Shown: positions 48,079 to 59,332 of the stretch, one piece after another
Layout: the number at the start of each line of letters is the position of its first letter
Numbering within the stretch: position 1 is the first letter of the stretch
NCBI RefSeq assembly: GCF_003144195.1
Contig: NW_020290086.1
Location: 1 to 59,538 of the forward strand
DNA length: 59,538 nt
Reading direction: 5' to 3'
DNA from: Ceraceosorus guamensis
Lineage: Eukaryota; Basidiomycota; Exobasidiomycetes; Ceraceosorales; Ceraceosoraceae
Made by a program: the position numbers and the translations under genes
Notes under the pieces: generated by a model
Databases searched by the model: none
The model's input: only the letters and a program-made list of their open reading frames with translations
Told to the model about the DNA's origin: nothing

Positions 48079-48487
48079 GCCATATAGCGCCCGTCGTCAA
48101 AACGTGTTTCTCAATCCATTTGGCCTCACTTCTGCTTCTCACGGCTTCCTCCAACAACGACTTTTAGAATTCCGTACTCGTTTGTCACTATAGTCTCGGC
48201 TCCGCACTTTTCATGTTTTCTCCACGAGCCACACATGCTAGAATGTTTCATCCATCACCTTCAAGGATCGCATGCGTTGTTTGCGATTACTTTGGCGGTC
48301 CGCCGTCGGCACGCGTCTGCAGAGAAATCACATTGGGACAAGAGGCCGATCATTATCTGGTCATAAAGCGTCGTCAGTGGGTACAGCGGGCGAGGCCCGA
48401 TAGCAGATGGCAGATGAAATCAAGTGCGTGCCGTGCGTCGTAGCGAATTGACGCGGTGGCAAGCTCCGAGCGCGCAGGTCGCGCCAT
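48079..48487. other. Intergenic, convergent 3' flanks
   Basis: About 410 bases between the 3' ends of the GNAT gene (plus) and MOB1 (minus). No gene seen. Confidence 0.6.
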
Positions 48488-49373
48488 CTACGAGTCCTCG
48501 AGGATGGCCTCGTTGAGCTCTTGCAATGGTGCCAGCTCGCGACTCTCGATGAGGTTGAACTCGGTGACGAAGAGCAAAAAGTGACGGTAGGAGGTGTTGA
48601 GGTGCGCTGCGGTGGCAGAGTGAAGGATCGGGCCTGAGCTCCCTGCGCACCTTCGTGCGCAAGCAGACTGATTTTCAGAGGCTCACCTTCGATGGACAAT
48701 GCGCAAATCTGGGCAAAGTGGTGGTTGTAAATGTGCGCATACACTCTAAAGAGGCGCCTCAAAATTCCCTTGACAGTAGCTTGAAAGTTGTCGGGAAACG
48801 GCACACCGAGCTTGGAAGGGAAGACTTCTTCGTCGTCGAGCAGGTTCTGAGTCCAAGTCATGAGGCAATCGACGTACTCTGGTGCGCTCATGCGAGTGGG
48901 TCGCTTGTAAGCTGCAGAGTTGGCATCCTGCCAGTGATACTCGTAGCGAGGACCTGCGGTCATGCTGGGGCATTCGTGGGGTGTGCAGAACTCGGTGATG
49001 GTCCCGTACAGCATGTTGAGATGGTTGAAAAAGTCGCCAGCTGCAAGGTGCAAAGCATGATGGTGTGAGCAGCGCTGGCTTGCGTGAATCCCATCAGCGC
49101 ACAGCACCCGTCCCAGCTGCTTTACACCACAGACGCTCCCTCTATACCGCTGCTCGAGCGGTCCCACCTTGCAAGCATTCGCATAGACTCACTGTTGACC
49201 GCCAGCCACTCATCCAGATCCTCTCCCTCTGGCAAAACCACCGCCTGTCTCAAGTTTCCACTACCCAAAGTAGCCTCGGCATAGCGCTTGAGCTGGTACT
49301 GCTTGGTACCCTCGGGCACATTGCGCTTGGGCTTGAAAGTGCGCGTCTTGCTCAGTCCAAAGAACGAAGACAT
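48488..49373 (-). CDS. MOB1: MOB1 kinase activator
   Basis: Co-activator of NDR/LATS kinases (Dbf2/Sid2) in mitotic exit and septation. Exons 49373-49193, 49040-48687 and 48606-48488 give 217 residues, the normal size. The start [17 protein letters not shown] and [21 protein letters not shown] are the Mob1 N-terminus. The zinc-binding core is seen in [19 protein letters not shown] and YHWQD, and [13 protein letters not shown]. After the last intron the sequence is [21 protein letters not shown] and [19 protein letters not shown]. All family blocks are present, so the gene looks intact. The upstream flank is rich in TGACTC words (see findings). Confidence 0.97.
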
Positions 49374-50314
49374 CGTGAGCGGCAAGGAGATGGTGTGATG
49401 AAGCTGAAACGCTGTCGGTCGTGATGTATTGTGCACTGAGAGGAGCGCGGCTGATGCGCTAATCGGCGTGGCTCCGTCGAATGGCAGGCGCAACGGAAGG
49501 GGCTGATGTGATCGGCCGCACCGAGATGAGCTGACGCGTGAGGGGCTCAGCGCTTTAGAAAGGTATAGAGTCTTGAGTCGAGTCAAGGCTGATGTCGTGG
49601 TGTGTCGGAGAGTCCGCACGAGTCGTGAGTGTTCAAGCACAGTGACGAGTCATGAGCAGCCCAAAAGCACGCCGGCCGGCCCCTGATTGCGCTTTCTGGT
49701 GCGTGCGTGCGCGTGTGTTGGTTCCCGCGCTGCATGCCTCGTTTCAACTCCACGCGCGTCCACGACCTTAGATTCAAGACACGTGACCGGTCATGTGCCC
49801 ACTCAAAACTCAACAAGGGCAGAATTTACTCTTGACTCTTGACTCACGACTGTGACTCTTGACGCTACACTAGACTTTGACTCACACTCGTCAAGACTCT
49901 TCATCATAAATTGACTTCTCAAGACTCATTGCCGTTGTGACTCGTGGCTACTCACGACTATCAGAGCACTCTCCACTCGAGACAGATCTCGTCAACTTGA
50001 GCCTCTTCAGTAATGCGCTGACCTTGCCGTTCTTGGCTCGCTCGGCCTTACGTTCACATTCACGATTCGTAACCTGCATTCTGGAGTGCTGCTCAAGTGA
50101 CGGCTCAAGGCTGTGTCCTGGCTGTCGTCGAGCCACCATTAGCTGCCGGCCACAGCTGATGCCTGAAGTGAAGGTCCAGTCCGCGACCTTGAGTGCTATG
50201 TGCACTAGCATCGCATCCAACACGGAATCCTAGTCGCTGCGGACTTATCTGGCCTCGCCTTGCACGTGCATACATCCACCCGATCATCCGCTTTCCCTTT
50301 TACCGAATTGCATC
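49374..50314. promoter_or_regulatory. Divergent region rich in TGACTC words
   Basis: About 0.94 kb between MOB1 (minus) and the CR-like gene (plus). At 49833-49943 TGACTC occurs five times, with related ACTCACGACT at 49842-49851 and 49951-49960. No gene is supported. Which of the two neighbours it might serve is unknown. Confidence 0.45.
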
Positions 50315-53300
50315 ATGGGTGAGTAGTCGCTGGCTAGGCGACCAGGTCTGCTTGCGCCAACACTCGAGCTATCATTTAACGCTGAAGCTGACGACTGCGT
50401 CTTATGACTCCGCCTATGAAACGCGCTTCTATCTCTCAGAGCCAGGCCTGGATGGCGGATCAAATGACGGCTGTCAGACGCGCTCGGCGCAACAAGTGAT
50501 GGACGAGGATCCGTCAGAACCAGTGATGGAAGCAAACTCAGAAAAACCACGGCTAGCTGAGGTCAGTCCTCGACAATATGCACTGGCCGAAGCCGAGCTC
50601 TGGCTGGAGAATCTCTTCAGAGACGCCAATGTGGGAGAAGATTTCGAATTGTTATGCCGCCTCTACAATACTTGCGATGGTCCTGAACATCCACGTTGGG
50701 AGGACATGGAAGTGGCATTGTTACATATTCTGTCGTGCATCATGAAGATGAAGAAAAAGAAGGAAAGCAATACGCCTGAAGCTGTTCACGATCTCTTTAA
50801 GGGCCGCGAAGATCAAAGTAAGCTAAACATCTTGAATACAATTTCCGAGGCAGACGCATACTTTGAGCGCAGGAAGCCCATTAGTCTTGGCAAGATGAAG
50901 TTTCAACGACTTGAAACGCTCAGGGGTTTTTTCCCGCCCCCACTTCCCGAAAGCAATCTACGCACCACTCGCTCAGACGACGCACGCGTCTACGCTCAGC
51001 TCACGTCGGAATTCTACGATACGACGTTTCTTGGTGACGCTGATGCGTTCTTCGCTCGAGTCCTTGCAAAATACGAGCTCACATTTACCGATGAGCGCTT
51101 GCAAACTGTCATCGAGATGCAAGACTCAACACGGGAAGACGCCTCTGATGATGCCTCCGGTAATGTCTTAATGGACACATCTGAAGAGCTCGCTGCAAAT
51201 TCATCTCAGACTGCTGCTTCCACCTCCAACTCCGGTCCTCACGATAGCTCTCCGGATCAGTCAACTCGGTCTTCTGGGCAAGACTCAGAGCGCGTCTTCG
51301 GCCCCGATCAAATTCGGCCAGCACCCTACCATTCGCGCTCTCTGGCAGTTGTGCAAAGCAGTGGCACGGGCAAGTCTCGCTTGATTCAGCAATTGAATGG
51401 CTACATGCCTCCAGATCAGCGCACACCCACTCTACATCTCACCTTCTATCTGTGCTTTCGACCCAAGAACGAGAGCGGATTTCCACTAGGGGACTGGAGA
51501 TTTCTCGCGTGGCTCTCAGAGGACGTGCGCAGGGTCTTGCCACCCTCTGCTCCCGGACCGGCAGCTTGCTACAAAGTGCGATGTATCACACTTCTCCGCG
51601 CAATCTATCAAGCGAGCACTGTCTCTCTCCGCGACCATGCTGGCGATAGCTGCTATACCCTTGCGCAGTACTGGCGAAATATCTCTGGTCCAAACAAAGA
51701 CGCTGCCTACGCCACGCGGCACGAGGGCCACTTCAATGTCCCGCTGTACGACGAGGCTGAACACAACACCAAAAGAATCTGGTCGGAAGTGTTCCAAGAT
51801 CTCAACGCTAACAGGTACGATGACGAGGACTCCTTTGTGCGGAAGTACAGGGGGCTGCTGCGAGCGGACGCTTTGGCGTTAGAGACGACGCTGGCAGCGC
51901 GAGTCACAGCCGAGCAGGCACAGGTATGGTTCCACGTCTGCTTGGATGAACTTGCAAACATTCGTCCACGACATTTGAAAGCGGAGACAAAGACCGGAAA
52001 GCTTGCGTGGGTGGAAGACCTGCGGTCGCTCTTCTGCCCCGACGATGAAACCACTCTGCTACCTCCCTGCTTCTGGATCATCATGCTAGGAACCAACGCG
52101 AGCTTTGCGACACTGTGCCCAGCCATGCCTGTTGCCTGCTCGTCTCGTGTTCAATCGGGAAAGCTAAGGCATTTGCCGCCTTATACACAACCCGTTCAAG
52201 ACGTATGGCTGCAGGCTGACGCAGCTCGAAAAGCCACTATTCTACATGCCTCGCCGTTTCAAGCAAGCAGAGTTCACGTGCTTGCGCTGTTCGGGAGGCC
52301 ACTTTGGCGCTCGCTCATCCGCTATGATGAGATGGATCCCATTTTTGGTCCAGCAAAGCTGTCTTACTGCGGCGGTGAGAAGCTCTATTTTGTACTCGAA
52401 AAGCTCTTGAGGCTCTCGATCAATACGCTCGACTTCTCAACAATCTCTCTTGATACTTCGCGCCTTTTCGCGCTTCTAGGTCAGCGCATCGTCTTAGATG
52501 ATGGAGCGGGAGATGGAGAGTCGTGCGTGACACCGTCTGTCATGAGCCCCGACGAACAGAAGAGACAGGTCGACGAGCATCTTCGGATGCTCCACAACAT
52601 CAGCAAGGCAGGCGACATCGTCTCTACGTACGTTCTGTGCGAGCCTCTAGTGTCTCACATAACAGCATCCGTGATGAGCCTTCCTAATCCCTTGAGGAAG
52701 GGCTTGACATTGTGGGAACTCTGTTGGCGTCGTCTTAAACATGAGGCTCAACACAGAGTCGTCTATGATCAGGGCACGTACGGCGAGATCACAGCTCAAG
52801 CCCTCTTGGCTCTATGCAAGGACGCATCTAAACGGCCAAGACCCTCTCTACTGGGACAGCAATCGAGCCCAAATTTCACAGATCCAGCGTACCACTTCAT
52901 AGAGTTGAGCTCATTCCTCAAAGCCACATTCAGCACCCTTCACATGGTAGGATCATCCGAAGACGTTCCGCGAGCGCACGGGAGCGTCAACTCGCCAGCA
53001 GCTTGGAACAATTTGTTGAAAGACGCGAAGAAATGCTGGGTCAATTTCACGAGCTTTTCGCGCGCTGGGAAGTGCATTGAGCAGATCGAATTTGGTCACC
53101 TCCAACGTGCGTGGCTTCTCATGACTGCGATCGTCGGCGCAAGGGGCCAAGAGAAGTGGGATATAGTAATTCCAGTGTACTGCGGTTCCATCTCTGCAAA
53201 CCTACAGCTCGAAGCTTTCACCTTCATCGAAATTTAGGTAAAGTCTCAAAAACGGCCTTACACACAAACCCAAGCTCCGAGTCCCTCGCCCATTCTTAAG

Positions 53301-53639
53301 TCGTTGATCAAGCCACCCATCGTCATGCTGCTGAACGTTGGCATGAATCCGGCAAATACTCGAGAAGTGACAATACGGTCGTATCCTAGAAGCGCAGGGC
53401 CACACACACGCTCGGTCAACGGCGAGGAGCAGCCGAGATGGTACAACATTATGACCAAAGGCTTGCATACTGTCAATCATCCTGGCCTTGGCAAGCTCAT
53501 GCCCAATCTCGGTGACCTTGAAGACTTTGCCATCACCAAAAATTCTTTGTGGGTTCTAGACGAATGGGACGAACAGGACCAACGCGCCGACGACCACAAA
53601 ACGCGCAAGGCTTTCGCTGAGGATTGGTCCTCCTTGTAG
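50315..53639 (+). pseudogene. CR (Crinkler-RHS-type) effector-like P-loop NTPase, fossil
   Basis: About 1,050 codons of coding sequence with no family homologue elsewhere in the window. A P-loop VVQSSGTGKSRL (about 51348-51383) is followed by FYLCFRP, a Walker-B-like WFHVCLDELANIRPRH and a conserved-type FGRPLWRSL. This set of motifs is typical of the STAND-like NTPase module of CR-type effectors, multi-copy in basidiomycetes. The C-terminal part has the strand pattern of a restriction-endonuclease-like nuclease domain, the usual partner in the family. The gene appears broken, with about one break, so it is probably a young fossil. A likely start is the ATG at 50315, with an early intron; an open frame also runs in from 50193. 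Family assignment is by motif and is fairly firm for the NTPase part, weaker for the C-terminus. It sits alone in a gene-poor pocket, the usual setting for such accessory genes. Confidence 0.65.
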
Positions 53640-54098
53640 TTAGAGGGTTAGAATCTTCACTCTGGTGCAAGCTCCCCGCTCTTCAGTTGAACGCAGCTCA
53701 CTCAATACAATGATCAAAGCAGGCCTGCTGCAATCGACCAAGATCACTTTCTGTAGCGCATCGAATACGACCACGTTCTCATCCGTCATCGGGCAACATC
53801 GCGACGTTCGCGGCAGACTCATCACATGCGCGCTCTCGTCAATCGCTGCACATTTGCATCCGCGTCTGCCATTTCGTCACAATTCACCATCTGTTCCATC
53901 ACGACCGCTTCAATTCCACTCACAAATGTACCAGACATGTTCGCCCTTGAATTTGAGAAATAAATCGACAGCATACTTGCCTTCCACTGGCTCGCTCATC
54001 TTGGGCGACCCATCATCATTCCCGAAGCGGAAGCCTGATGCCCTCTTTTGCCAACAGACCTTGGCGAGCGGGACGGGAGTGTGATGCCATTTATACTT
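53640..54098 (-). other. Weak candidate gene or gene remnant
   Basis: Two minus-strand stretches look more protein-like than their surroundings. One (54098-53910) includes KVCWQKRASGFRFGND and GKYAVDLFLKFKGEHVWYI, with GTGAGT at 53923-53918 that could be a splice donor. The other (53825-53640) includes DENVVVFDALQKVILVDCS. TATAAA lies at the head of the first. I recognise no family, found no convincing acceptor to link them and no clear start, so this may be chance. Confidence 0.15.
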
Positions 54099-55016
54099 TC
54101 ACATGGATGCGCGTCTGTCGAGAAGCACCTTCAACAAGGATGGGCGAGACGCTGGTGCATGCTTAGAAGTACGTGGCGCCGCAAGCTGAGCGAAAGCTTT
54201 CACATTGCGATCGTGCGGGGAAGAGAAGACGGGCATTTGAGCCCACGGTGGAAGCTTCGCCCACGACGTTGGTCATCGCATACCTGCTTTTGCCAGCATA
54301 TTGCGCTAGTAACGCAGTTCTGTAGCTCGGTGGAAGATGAAGGATGTCAACGAAAAGATGTGTGCGTGCTGTGCTGTGAAGTGAAGGCGCCAGCATCGAT
54401 CTGCATGGCTTTTTTCTGAGAGCACGTGTCGCATTTCGTTCGCCGCGCTACCGTTACGGAGCAAACGTTCGCGCGAAGCCCGATTTTGTTGATACGCTCG
54501 CTCGCTCGCACTGCTGAGCAGGCTTCTCTCGCAGATCTGAAAGTTGGAATCACGAATCGCACGCACGCACAATGCCTTGCAAATCATTGCGAATATTGGG
54601 CGACATTTCAAGAGCGATGGGTCGGACATTTGTGGTCGCCGCGCGTCGCAATGGTCACATCATATGATGTCGAACAACCCGAATCACGAATGTGGCTGTG
54701 CACTCGCGTTCAAATTGTGCCCGACGAACGCGAGGGCTGTCATGCGGATGCTCTTTGCATCCGCGTCTTCATGCTTGCTGTACACTCAGACTCGGACTGC
54801 ACCGGCGACAAATCACGATCAAGGGAGTGAAGTTCGACCATGACCCTGCCCTCGACTCGTGACCGTACCGCGTAGCCGTTTTCGTGTGGGCGTGATAGGG
54901 AATACCGTAATGCATACGCGATGACGAATCGAGAATGGCGCCTGGCGGTGGTCGCGGGAGAGCAGAGGCAGCAACAAACAACCACCGTCAAGCCCGCCGC
55001 TGCATGTTTGCACGTT

Positions 55017-55062
55017 GAGGAGGAGGAGGAGGAGGAGGAGGAGGAGGAGGAGGAGGAGGAGG
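55017..55062. repeat. GAG/GGA trinucleotide microsatellite
   Basis: About fifteen uninterrupted GAG units. Reads as poly-Glu, poly-Arg or poly-Gly on the plus strand; none is in a believable gene. Confidence 0.9.
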
Positions 55063-56465
55063 CAGCACTCAGAAGAGACTCACGACTTACAACTTATGAA
55101 TCGTGGACTCACACTAGAGGAGCATCACATGCACCAGCGACATACAGTCACGAGTCAAGTACCGCGGTATAGCAGCGGCCAGAGGCCTGCATGGATGAGA
55201 GAAGATCCCCGGACGTTGAGGGTTGTTGCATGATGATGCGCGCGGTCTCGGCACACCGTGTCTCGAATCCAGCAGAAACTTGCCAGCAAGTCTCAAGCGC
55301 GTCTCGAGTCTGAGCTTGCCCGCGCGCCGATACATGTGAGCCCGCAGAATCACGAATGAAATAAGTCACTGATGAGCGCACGCAGACACGCAGGGTTCGA
55401 ATACAAAGATGGATGGAGGCGTAATGAGGCGGGGAAAGTCACCTCACAGGTTCTCTTAACATTGGCACCACAGATGAGCAGCAGCATGGCGAGTCGAGCG
55501 CGCGGTCCAGCACACGGCACGGCCTTGCTTGGCTTGGTTTGCAGAGCGATAGGTGCTGCTCGTTGCCGTTGCGTTGCACCGCCGCGCGCTTGTCGCGGTG
55601 TCTCCCGTTGCGGAGACGCTGATGCACGCGTACGTCGCACTCATATAGCAATGTGAATGCAGCAGCAGCTAGCAGACAGACGGCCTACTTGACTCTCGCA
55701 GCTACGATATACAAAGCAGCTGCAGCAAATCAGCCACGCGCTCGCTATTATTCAAGATTATTATATACCTTTACGCAAATCACTCCTGACGTGCGCGATA
55801 GGCTGTTTCCAATTTCGTGCGCATGCTTGGCTCGACCGCGAGGTGCATGCAGCAACGCTACGACACGCGGCCACATGCATCAGTCACAACTCACAGATGC
55901 GCCAATTCTGAATTGAATCAGGACCTTGAATGTCAATCAAGAACAATCACAGGTGTGAATTTCAAATGTGGGTGTGCTCAACGATGAGCGGCGCGTCCGG
56001 CAAGGCCACAGATCCGTCAGCAGACTCCGCTGTGCCGCTGCAGCTGCCCTCAAAGACCATCGTGAATCATGTGGATATCAATCGTGCATGTCAATCCACT
56101 CACAATTGAGGATTTTGGCTCGCCCTTTCTTGATCGTCTTATCCTCCTACAAGCGGTGTAGAGGCGGGCGCTTCGCATCCCAACACACGCCCTCACGACT
56201 GTGACCCCTTACCACGACCAGCGAACTCTTCCAAAGTGACGGTGTGACTGCTCTTTCATCCCGACATCTCAATAGGCCCTATCATTGACCACGCGATTCA
56301 AGTGTCACCTTTGTCGGACATAAAAGCATCCTAAACTGCTAAGCTGCAATCGTGCAGTGGTAGAGGGCGCCTTCTGAAGGAACAGTCAGATCAGAGGGCA
56401 CTTGCTTTCGCAGGGGCAAACAAAATCTCCGAAGCAGCTGCTCTGCTCACTGAGCCTGGGTCACG

Positions 56466-59332
56466 ATGGTGAATCAACAACCCCTGGGACACACTCCGCT
56501 CTTTGAGCTGCCTGGCGATCCTCTCGCGCAGGCCTCGATCAATGTGCCTCCACCTCAGCAACAGCGAGCGGCCTTTACCAACAGCGGCCCCAACAATGCG
56601 GTGGCATCTTACAATCAGGCACCTCGAAAGAGCGCACCTGCTCCCATCGCCACGAACCGGGTTGCATCGCCCAGCAGCATGTTCAGTCCGACCAGTCCTA
56701 CCTCGCCCAGCGCACGAGCTGGCGCAAGTGGTAGCGTGGCGCCTGTAGGCTCAATCGCAGCTAGACGTAGACGAGAGGAAGATGTGAAGCGACCCACCAG
56801 CCCCCAGTGAGTGTCTCGTCCGACAGAGCAGACGCTCGCATTCCTCATCTCGGCTTTTCAGAGGTAGTGGGGAGAAATTCTTGCACAACATGGGGATTCG
56901 TGAGGATGCGCTTTACCGTGACTGGGTGTGGGCGTGCGCGAGCTCTAGAGCAATACCTGACGCAGCAATGATCTGTCCCCAACAGCATCACCCAGCCTTC
57001 CATTCGGCACAGCATCTCAGGCAGGAGGCCAGAAATTGGCTCTCCAGCTCCCCACAGGCAGTCCTCGCTGGGCAAAAGTGAAGGATATGGCGTAGTGTTC
57101 GAGATTGATGAGGATGACGAGGCGGACAAAGGTCATCGGCATGTTGGCGCTCGTTCTGCCAGCCCAGCACCTCATCGCACAGACTCCCCTCGGCGCCGGG
57201 GTAGCGTGATGGATGAGGATGGTAGGAGGACTCCCGCAGCATACAGGCCTCCCACTCGTACCGCCTCGCGAATGGGTCCTGACGCGCCGTATCATGCTCA
57301 TCCGCTGGCGAGATCGCACGCCGCAAGCGATAGCGTGTCTTCCACCAACTCTACCAAGACGAATCTCAATACGCCTCCTCAACCGCCTCCAGGTGCATCT
57401 GGATCTTCGCCGATGCAAAGACCCCAAGCGCGCAGAGGCGCGATGCGATTGTCTCGCCGAAGGCCCAGATTGCGGAGAAAGCCCAAGCCGCCCAGCTTGT
57501 CAGCGCGGATAGCGTGCTTCACGAAGGCCACAGTCTGGGCCTTGAGCCATCCTGGGGATGCGTGTCAAGCGGGTCACGAGGACCTTCGAGCTCGATTGAA
57601 AGCAGTTGATGCCGCGTTTAGGGACAAGCAGGGAAGAAGGACGCTACGACCGGAGTGGATAGGCGCTTACGTTCCGCTCTTGATCTGGCTTGTGGTGAGC
57701 CTGACTTCCACATTTACTGTCTTGATTTGGCATACAAAGGTATTCAGAGGTGAGTCGAGCCGATTGCAGCCTCTGTGCTCGATGCCAGGCACTTGGTCTT
57801 TGACGCGCCGCTTGTGGATTGCATTCTGTTAGCATTGGATCATTTGGCTAGAACCCTGCAAGGGCTGGGTCTCTCTGGAAGATTGATACTCGGCGGGCTA
57901 ATCTTTCTCACTACCTTCCGTGAGTCGGACGAGCTTCCAAAGGAGCTCAGCGCAAAGACTCATTTGTCCATGTCGAAAATTCGCCAAAAACAGCGCCCCT
58001 ACCGCTGTATTCGACTTTAATTGTCATCAGCGGCTTCTCGTTTGGTCTCGTTCAAGGATTCGTCATCTCGTACATCGCTGCGTTGGCAGGAGCTATCACT
58101 GTATTCTTGCTATCGCGCACCTTCTTGAAGACTTGGATGGTGGGGCTCCTCAACAAGAGTGGTGGGCTTCGAAAAGTTAGTCGAGGTCTCTTTCGCATCA
58201 GCTGCGCTCCACCGATTCTCACGCCTCTTGCCTTATACAGGTTGTGCGAGCGATAGAGAAGCAACCGAAGCTGCTCTTCCTCGTCAGACTGGCGCCTTAT
58301 CCGTACAATTTGATGGTGAGCAGCTCGACCCAGAACAAGATGCTCGGCTGTCTGCCTGACCCTGTCGCTATTCCTCAGAATACGCTTCTCGCCTCCTCTC
58401 CGACCTTGACGCTCAAGACTTACACGCTTTGCACGGCTGTGGCGCTGCCAAAGCTGCTAGTCCATACTGGTCTGGGCACAACCATCAAGAACTTCGCCGC
58501 GTACAATGGCGCAGGAACGGCAGCCCCCGTCAATGCAACAGCTATCGCTGTCAATGGCACTAGCGCGATAGGCGCCGCTGCCAATGTCACCTTGCTGACC
58601 AACACGACGGCGCCTGCAAGCACGGGAGCCAGTCATACCGCGGAGACAATCAAGCATGTTGCCGGCTTCGTTGGTGTTGGATTGTGTATTGGAATCTTCT
58701 TCTACCTATTCAGCGTCGCTTCTGCCGCCGTAGACGAGCTGGACGACGAGGCGGAGGGCGCACAGCTTCGTGCTGCGGGCGAATACGATGCCCTGGCCAT
58801 GGAAGATGAGGACGATCTGGACTATACGGACGAGGAAGACAACACGGAGCCGAAGCGGAGCGCAGATGACGCTGATGTGGACGAGCAGCCTCTCGATGCG
58901 GTTGCCGTTGCGGTGGATAACCATCTACCCATGTCGGAACTGCACGAATCAAGTGCGTCGTCGCCATGGCTGCAAAGACCCTCGACTCAGCTACCTGCCC
59001 GCCAACCCAATGCTCGACGAGCAGAAGGCGCGGGTCATCTGGCAAGCAACAGCAGCGCTTCCACGCTCATTTCCGACCTGGAAGCCAGTAGCGATGGACA
59101 GAGCAGCGATGCGCGAATCTCGTCATCATCGCAGCCTCATCACAAGCTAGTGTATGCCTCCTTTGACGAGCAGCCTGTCAGCCAGATCAGTCTGGCAGAT
59201 AGCATTGGCGCGTTCGAAGATCATGCCGACGAAGCCTATCTACATAGTCAGCAGAGGCACAATGAGCCGATGGTGCACGTCGTGCGCGATCATATGGGAT
59301 ATCAGAATCCCAGTGCACACTATCGACGATGA
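56466..59332 (+). CDS. TVP38: TVP38/TMEM64-type (VTT/DedA-like) membrane protein
   Basis: Seven exons (56466-56806, 56862-56899, 57021-57749, 57833-57919, 57994-58175, 58241-58315, 58379-59332) keep frame and give 801 residues. The first 330 are Ser/Pro-rich and cytosolic. Then a TM helix (AYVPLLIWLVVSLTSTFTVLI) precedes the VTT domain: LIFLTTFPPLPLYSTLIVISG, FSFGLVQGFVISYIAALAGA, VFLLSRTFLK and LFLVRLAPYPYNLMNTLLASS (joined across intron 6). FPPLP and G..FG...G are its hallmarks. A last helix (VAGFVGVGLCIGIFFYLFSVAS) is followed by a long acidic tail. The loop before that helix has many NxT/NxS sites. Family members sit in Golgi/ER membranes and relate to scramblase-like VTT proteins. The acceptor of exon 3 (57021) was chosen for frame and is the least certain junction. 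Confidence 0.9.
58316..58378 (+). other. Intron of 63 bases without a stop (TVP38 intron 6)
   Basis: GTGAGC donor, CCTGAC branch-like site and CTCAG acceptor; length is a multiple of three and there is no in-frame stop. Removing it gives APYPYNLMNTLLASS, the expected VTT sequence. Retention would insert 21 residues in the middle of the conserved domain. Confidence 0.8.

Larger units (their letters stand above)
53640..56465. other. Long gene-poor region
   Basis: About 2.8 kb without a convincing gene. It holds dispersed words GAATCACGAAT at 54547-54557, GAATCACGAATG at 54681-54692 and GAATCACGAATG at 55347-55358, a GAG repeat, and two weak minus-strand open stretches near its left end (listed). 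Near 56356 a CGTGCAGTGGTAGAGG stretch looks like a tRNA A box, but no B box follows. Confidence 0.55.

Noticed and set aside
55388-55405. GGTTCGAATAC, a B-box-like sequence
   Set aside because: The last bases do not match, no A box lies upstream and no acceptor stem pairs with it.
56350-56410. Possible tRNA: CGTGCAGTGGTAGAGG resembles an internal A box
   Set aside because: No B box (GGTTCGANTCC) follows within 100 bases and no cloverleaf can be drawn; it lies directly upstream of the TVP38 start and is probably leader or promoter.
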